From a virus: 23,561 nt of DNA. The stretch lies in the IMG/VR virus record IMGVR_UViG_3300036826_000059, positions 1 through 23,561 of that record; one strand, 5' to 3'. This document shows positions 21,057 through 23,561 of the stretch, piece by piece (position 1 is the first letter of the stretch; the number at the start of each line of letters is the position of its first letter). Made by a program: the position numbers and the translations under genes. The notes beneath the pieces are model-generated. The model had not been told where the DNA came from. It saw only the letters and a list, made by a program, of their open reading frames with translations, and did not search any database.

Positions 21057-22094
21057 ATGAGCGCGCATGTCCTGTATTTTCTCGAGCGCGCGGCGCCGCC
21101 GCCGGCGCCGCTGACGCCGCGATCGCCGCTCCCGCCCTTCGATCCCGACACGACGGATCCCGATACCGGCGCGCCGCTGCCGGTCTGGACGACGCTCCGC
21201 GAGGATCCGCCGGCGAATCCGGATGTGAGCTGGTGGCGCGGTGACGCCTGGGGGATCACACTCCCCGGCCTCCCGTTCGTCAATGGCGGCGCCTCCGGGC
21301 CGGCGCAAGATCGCGTCTTGACGTACTTCCTGGGGCGCTACGGCCGCGACTGGGAAGAAAAAATCCTCGCGCAACACCAAATGAACGGCTACTCGCACAT
21401 TTCGCTCTCGCCGCAAGACGAGTTTGCGGAGGGCATGAGCGACGACGACTACGTGGCGATGGCGCAACGCTGCAAAGAGGCCGGGTTGTTCGTGCATCAT
21501 CTGATGCGATCGAAGCTCTACACCGGCAACCCGCCGGATCTGAGCGCCGCCGATGCCCTGATCGAGCGGTTACTGGACGCCGGCGTGCTCGACGTCGAGA
21601 CGCCGGCCTGGGAAATGAATTATTGGTCCCCGGACGATGTGCGCGCGATGATCGATCACGATGCGGCGCTCATTGGCACGCGGTGCCGGATCATGTTGCA
21701 TTTCTACCCGCATTACATCTCCTGGCAACCGAACGACGAGACGCCGACGGATTTCTGGAACGACAACTACGGCAAGGTGGACGGCGTGCTGTATCAGTGC
21801 GATCCGGGCTGGTCGGCCGGGATGATGAACGCGCGCGCCAACGATTGTCTCGATCGCCTGGCGCCGGGCGGCCTCTGGGGATTAGGGGACTCCGGCCGCG
21901 GGCATCCGATCGATTTTACGGTCTGGGAAACGATCGCGACGAAACAATTCAACAACGATCTCGACGGCGACGGGCGCCTGGCGGATGAGGACGAGGGCAA
22001 CCTGAAAGGCTACGAAACGGTGTGCTCGCCGGGCGCGATGTGCGTCAAGGGCTACGGCAACGGCGGCCGGCGGCCGGACGGGACGCGCCTGTGA
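21057..22094 (+). CDS. Putative TIM-barrel glycosidase-like protein, 345 residues
   Basis: A Pro/Asp-rich N-terminal segment (residues 12-60) is followed by what looks like an alpha/beta barrel: strands such as GYSHISLSP, GLFVHHLM, GVLDVETPAWEMNYW and RCRIMLHFYPHYISW alternate with helices, with acidic residues at strand ends (for example D179, E181 and E186). Residues 301-312 (DLDGDGRLADED) form a textbook EF-hand-type calcium loop, followed by two Cys and a Gly-rich tail with GYGNGGRRPDG. I recall similar unannotated proteins in other phages. It may degrade a surface polysaccharide, or act as the lysis enzyme, since no classical endolysin is visible. It is outside the tail operon. Start ATG 21057 follows GAGAGGCGATCC. 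Confidence 0.55.
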   Translation: MSAHVLYFLERAAPPPAPLTPRSPLPPFDPDTTDPDTGAPLPVWTTLREDPPANPDVSWWRGDAWGITLPGLPFVNGGASGPAQDRVLTYFLGRYGRDWEEKILAQHQMNGYSHISLSPQDEFAEGMSDDDYVAMAQRCKEAGLFVHHLMRSKLYTGNPPDLSAADALIERLLDAGVLDVETPAWEMNYWSPDDVRAMIDHDAALIGTRCRIMLHFYPHYISWQPNDETPTDFWNDNYGKVDGVLYQCDPGWSAGMMNARANDCLDRLAPGGLWGLGDSGRGHPIDFTVWETIATKQFNNDLDGDGRLADEDEGNLKGYETVCSPGAMCVKGYGNGGRRPDGTRL

Positions 22095-22231
22095 CGCCGC
22101 CGGAGGCCGCGGCGCTCGCGCGCCTCCGCGAAGTGCTGTACGTCCTGATCGGCTGGCTGGCGTCGTCGCCGGCGGCGCCGATCTCGAAACACGAGGCGCT
22201 CGAGCTCCTCCGGCGCCTGGAAGGGGAGTGA
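22091..22231 (+). CDS. Very small hypothetical protein, 46 residues
   Basis: Starts with GTG in a GTGA overlap with the previous stop and ends one base before the excisionase-like gene. The centre (LYVLIGWLASSPAA) is moderately hydrophobic, flanked by two charged helices. It may be a short membrane-associated peptide or a soluble helical one. No family recognised. Confidence 0.6.
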   Translation: MTPPEAAALARLREVLYVLIGWLASSPAAPISKHEALELLRRLEGE

Positions 22232-22477
22232 ATGGCGACGGATACGACGGATCGGGTCAAAGCCTTCCGCGCGCGGCGGCGGGAAGGCCGGGCGCAGGGG
22301 CGGCTCCTCTCCGCCGGCGAGGCCGCCGACTATACGGGCTGGCCGTATTCGACGCTGCACGATCTGACGGTCAAGGGCGAGCTCCCGGCCGTCCGGCCGC
22401 CGGGCTCGCGCAAGGTCTGGTACGACCGGGCCGATCTCGATCGCGCGATTGCGGCCTGGAAAAGCCGGGTCACATAA
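22232..22477 (+). CDS. xis: Excisionase-like DNA-binding protein (AlpA/MerR-type helix-turn-helix)
   Basis: 81 residues. After a basic N-terminus (KAFRARRREGRAQG) comes RLLSAGEAADYTGWPYSTL, a winged helix-turn-helix opening, then HDLTVKGELPAVR, PPGSRKVWYDRADLDR and an AAWK end, which match the excisionase/helix-turn-helix 17 pattern. Excisionases bend DNA at attP arms and turn the integrase toward excision. The gene lies upstream of int on the same strand, separated by one small gene. Directly after it are TATGTGG repeats that may be binding sites. A transcriptional regulator of the same fold is the alternative. Confidence 0.82.
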   Translation: MATDTTDRVKAFRARRREGRAQGRLLSAGEAADYTGWPYSTLHDLTVKGELPAVRPPGSRKVWYDRADLDRAIAAWKSRVT

Positions 22478-22481
22478 TGAA

Positions 22482-22499
22482 TATGTGGTCTATGTGGTA
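22482..22499 (+). repeat. Tandem TATGTGGT repeats after the excisionase gene
   Basis: Two near-identical 9-base units (22482-22490 and 22491-22499) stand in tandem, and CACATA at 22471-22476 is the inverse of their start. They are AT-richer than the surroundings and lie in the 56-bp gap before the next gene. They could be a binding site for the excisionase-like or ribbon-helix-helix neighbour. Confidence 0.5.
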
Positions 22500-22506
22500 A
22501 TGTAGA

Positions 22507-22530
22507 CGGGCCGGCGAGGAGGCCGGCCCG
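22507..22530 (+). promoter_or_regulatory. Hairpin that presents the Shine-Dalgarno site in its loop
   Basis: CGGGCCGGC (22507-22515) pairs perfectly with GCCGGCCCG (22522-22530); the loop GAGGAG plus the next G is the only Shine-Dalgarno sequence for the ATG at 22534. The 9-bp all-GC stem would be very stable and ends three bases before the start codon, so ribosome access is likely controlled by it. There is no T-run, so it is not a terminator. Confidence 0.65.
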
Positions 22531-22533
22531 AAC

Positions 22534-22761
22534 ATGACGAAGAAACGACAAGCGAAAGCGACGATCACGCGCGGCCTCAAGTATCAGCTCGAGGGGATCC
22601 CGGCGCCGGTGTGGCGCGCCGTCAAAACGCGCGCGGCCGCGGAAGGCCGTACAGTCCGCGCCGTGCTCCTCGCGCTGTTAGATGAGTGGCTCGCCCGGAA
22701 GTGGATGGACGAGCTCTACGACGCGATCGAGGACCAGCCGGCGAAGGGCGGCCGGTCATGA
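22534..22761 (+). CDS. Ribbon-helix-helix-type DNA-binding protein, 75 residues
   Basis: A basic N-terminus (TKKRQAKATITRG), a short strand (YQLEGIPAPV), then two helices (WRAVKTRAAAEGRTVRAVLL and LLDEWLARKWMDELYDAI) in the pattern of Arc/CopG-like proteins. The start at 22534 is set by the SD in the hairpin loop. Its stop overlaps the integrase ATG (ATGA at 22758), so translation of int depends on it. Such a protein could regulate int or act with the excisionase at attP. Confidence 0.75.
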   Translation: MTKKRQAKATITRGLKYQLEGIPAPVWRAVKTRAAAEGRTVRAVLLALLDEWLARKWMDELYDAIEDQPAKGGRS

Positions 22762-23561
22762 GAGGCGCCGGCGAGGTGCTCCTCCGCGGCGCCATCTACC
22801 ACGTCCGCTACTACGATCGCAACGGCCGGCAACGGGTCGAATCGACGCGCCAGGGCGATCCCGACGAGGCGAAGCGGATCCTGGCGGAGCGGATCGCCGC
22901 GATTAAAAACGGCGTCCCGGTGACGCCGCAAATTGCGCGACTGACGCTCGAGGCCGCGGCCGCGCTCGTCGAAGCGGATTACGAGCTCAAAGACAACCGA
23001 TCGCTCGCGCACGTCCAACGCCATCTCACGACGCTGAAAAACTATTTCGGGCGAACCCGCCGGATGACGGCGATCACGGCCGCCGATATCGATCAATTTG
23101 CCGTGACGCGCAAACGCGAGGGCTACACGCTCGCCTCGATCAATCGGGAAAAGGCCGCGCTCCGGCGCGCCTTCAAGCTCGCGATCCGGAAGGGGCTGCT
23201 CCTCGTCGCGCCGTATATCGAAACACCGAAAGAGGACAACGCGCGCCGCGGGTTTTTTGAATACGCGGAGTTTGCGGCCGTCCGCGCGGCGCTCCCGCCG
23301 GATCTGCAAGTGGTCGCGACGCTGGCGTACTACACGGGCTGGCGGCTCAAGGCGGAAATTCTGCCGATGGAGTGGAGCTGGGTGGATCGGGCGGCGTGCA
23401 CGATCACGCTCCCCGCGGCGTGCTCGAAAAACAAACGGCCGCGGGTCTATGCGTACGGCGAACTGCCGGAGCTCGTCGCCGCGATCGCGGCCTGCTGGCG
23501 CGAACACGAGCGGATCGAGAAAACCCATCAGAAAGTGACGGCGCGCGTCTTTGTCCGGTGG
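22758..23561 (+). CDS. int: Tyrosine integrase, N-terminal part (continues at base 128)
   Basis: First 268 codons of the 391-residue integrase; base 23561 equals base 127 and the frame continues to 499. The order is: a short N-terminal arm-binding region (YHVRYYDRNGRQRVES, then a long helix, residues about 11-60), a SAM-like core-binding domain (residues about 65-155, with ADIDQFAVTRKREGY), and the start of the catalytic domain with the first catalytic Arg in YYTGWRLKAEI (R196) and the beta-hairpin Lys in CSKNKRPR. It joins attP to the host tRNA-Lys site. ATGA coupling to the upstream gene places its expression under that gene's hairpin-controlled start. Confidence 0.95.
   Translation, partial: MRGAGEVLLRGAIYHVRYYDRNGRQRVESTRQGDPDEAKRILAERIAAIKNGVPVTPQIARLTLEAAAALVEADYELKDNRSLAHVQRHLTTLKNYFGRTRRMTAITAADIDQFAVTRKREGYTLASINREKAALRRAFKLAIRKGLLLVAPYIETPKEDNARRGFFEYAEFAAVRAALPPDLQVVATLAYYTGWRLKAEILPMEWSWVDRAACTITLPAACSKNKRPRVYAYGELPELVAAIAACWREHERIEKTHQKVTARVFVRW
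23435..23561. repeat. 127-bp terminal repeat, right copy (circular contig overlap)
   Basis: Exact copy of bases 1-127. Removing one copy leaves a 23,434-bp circle in which the integrase is intact. Confidence 0.95.

Noticed and set aside
1-23561. Cyanobacterial HIP1 signature (GCGATCGC)
   Set aside because: About fifteen copies were found by eye, far above chance, but other CGATCG contexts are equally enriched, so the excess is explained by general GATC/CGATCG over-use and not by HIP1 itself.

Overview
The window is the complete genome of a small temperate siphovirus (tailed phage with a long, non-contractile tail), written as a circular contig. Bases 1-127 are repeated exactly as bases 23435-23561, and the integrase gene reads in frame across that join, so the real circle is 23,434 bp. 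Base composition is GC-rich and coding density is very high. Start codons often overlap the previous stop (ATGA or GTGA). Nearly all genes are on the + strand; only the small repressor is on the - strand. The host is a bacterium whose tRNA-Lys(UUU) gene probably serves as the integration site. I cannot name the host from sequence alone; the YdaU-like, RusA-like and HK97-like genes are common in phages of Gram-negative bacteria, but that is weak evidence.

Layout, in circular order. (1) 22232-23561 joined to 1-499: an excisionase-like gene, a ribbon-helix-helix gene and a tyrosine integrase, followed at 419-680 by an attP region with the 3' part of a tRNA-Lys gene between two copies of a 22-bp repeat. 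(2) 689-3397: ten small, mostly coupled genes, including an HNH endonuclease and two small membrane proteins. (3) 3384-5821: small and large terminase, with the C-terminal remnant of a DNA cytosine methyltransferase between them. (4) 5831-11605: a ribbon-helix-helix protein, a fused prohead protease/major capsid protein, the portal, a collagen-like carbohydrate-binding protein, and head-tail joining and tail-completion proteins. (5) 11623-18260: tail tube, a small conserved tail gene, a tail chaperone pair joined by a -1 frameshift at a run of nine A, tape measure, tail hub and tail fibre. (6) 18271-18708: two small genes. (7) 18705-19317: a leftward XRE repressor and a regulatory gap. (8) 19318-20745: early genes (zinc-knuckle protein, DUF1376/YdaU-like protein, RusA-like resolvase) around a candidate replication origin at 20096-20267. 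(9) 20756-22231: a fascin-like mini-protein, a putative TIM-barrel glycosidase-like protein and a 46-residue protein.

The genes make a lean lysogenic phage: repressor, integrase and excisionase control lysogeny; packaging, head and tail genes are complete. No helicase, primase, polymerase, recombinase of the Red type, or classical endolysin/holin pair is recognisable. Replication is therefore probably left to the host (DnaA-box-like motifs support this), and lysis depends on a gene I cannot identify with confidence.

The points most worth a second look are the overprinted methyltransferase tail between the terminase genes, the attP architecture, the candidate origin, the Shine-Dalgarno hairpin in front of the gene before the integrase, the collagen/carbohydrate-binding gene inside the head operon, and the fascin-like plus glycosidase-like pair.
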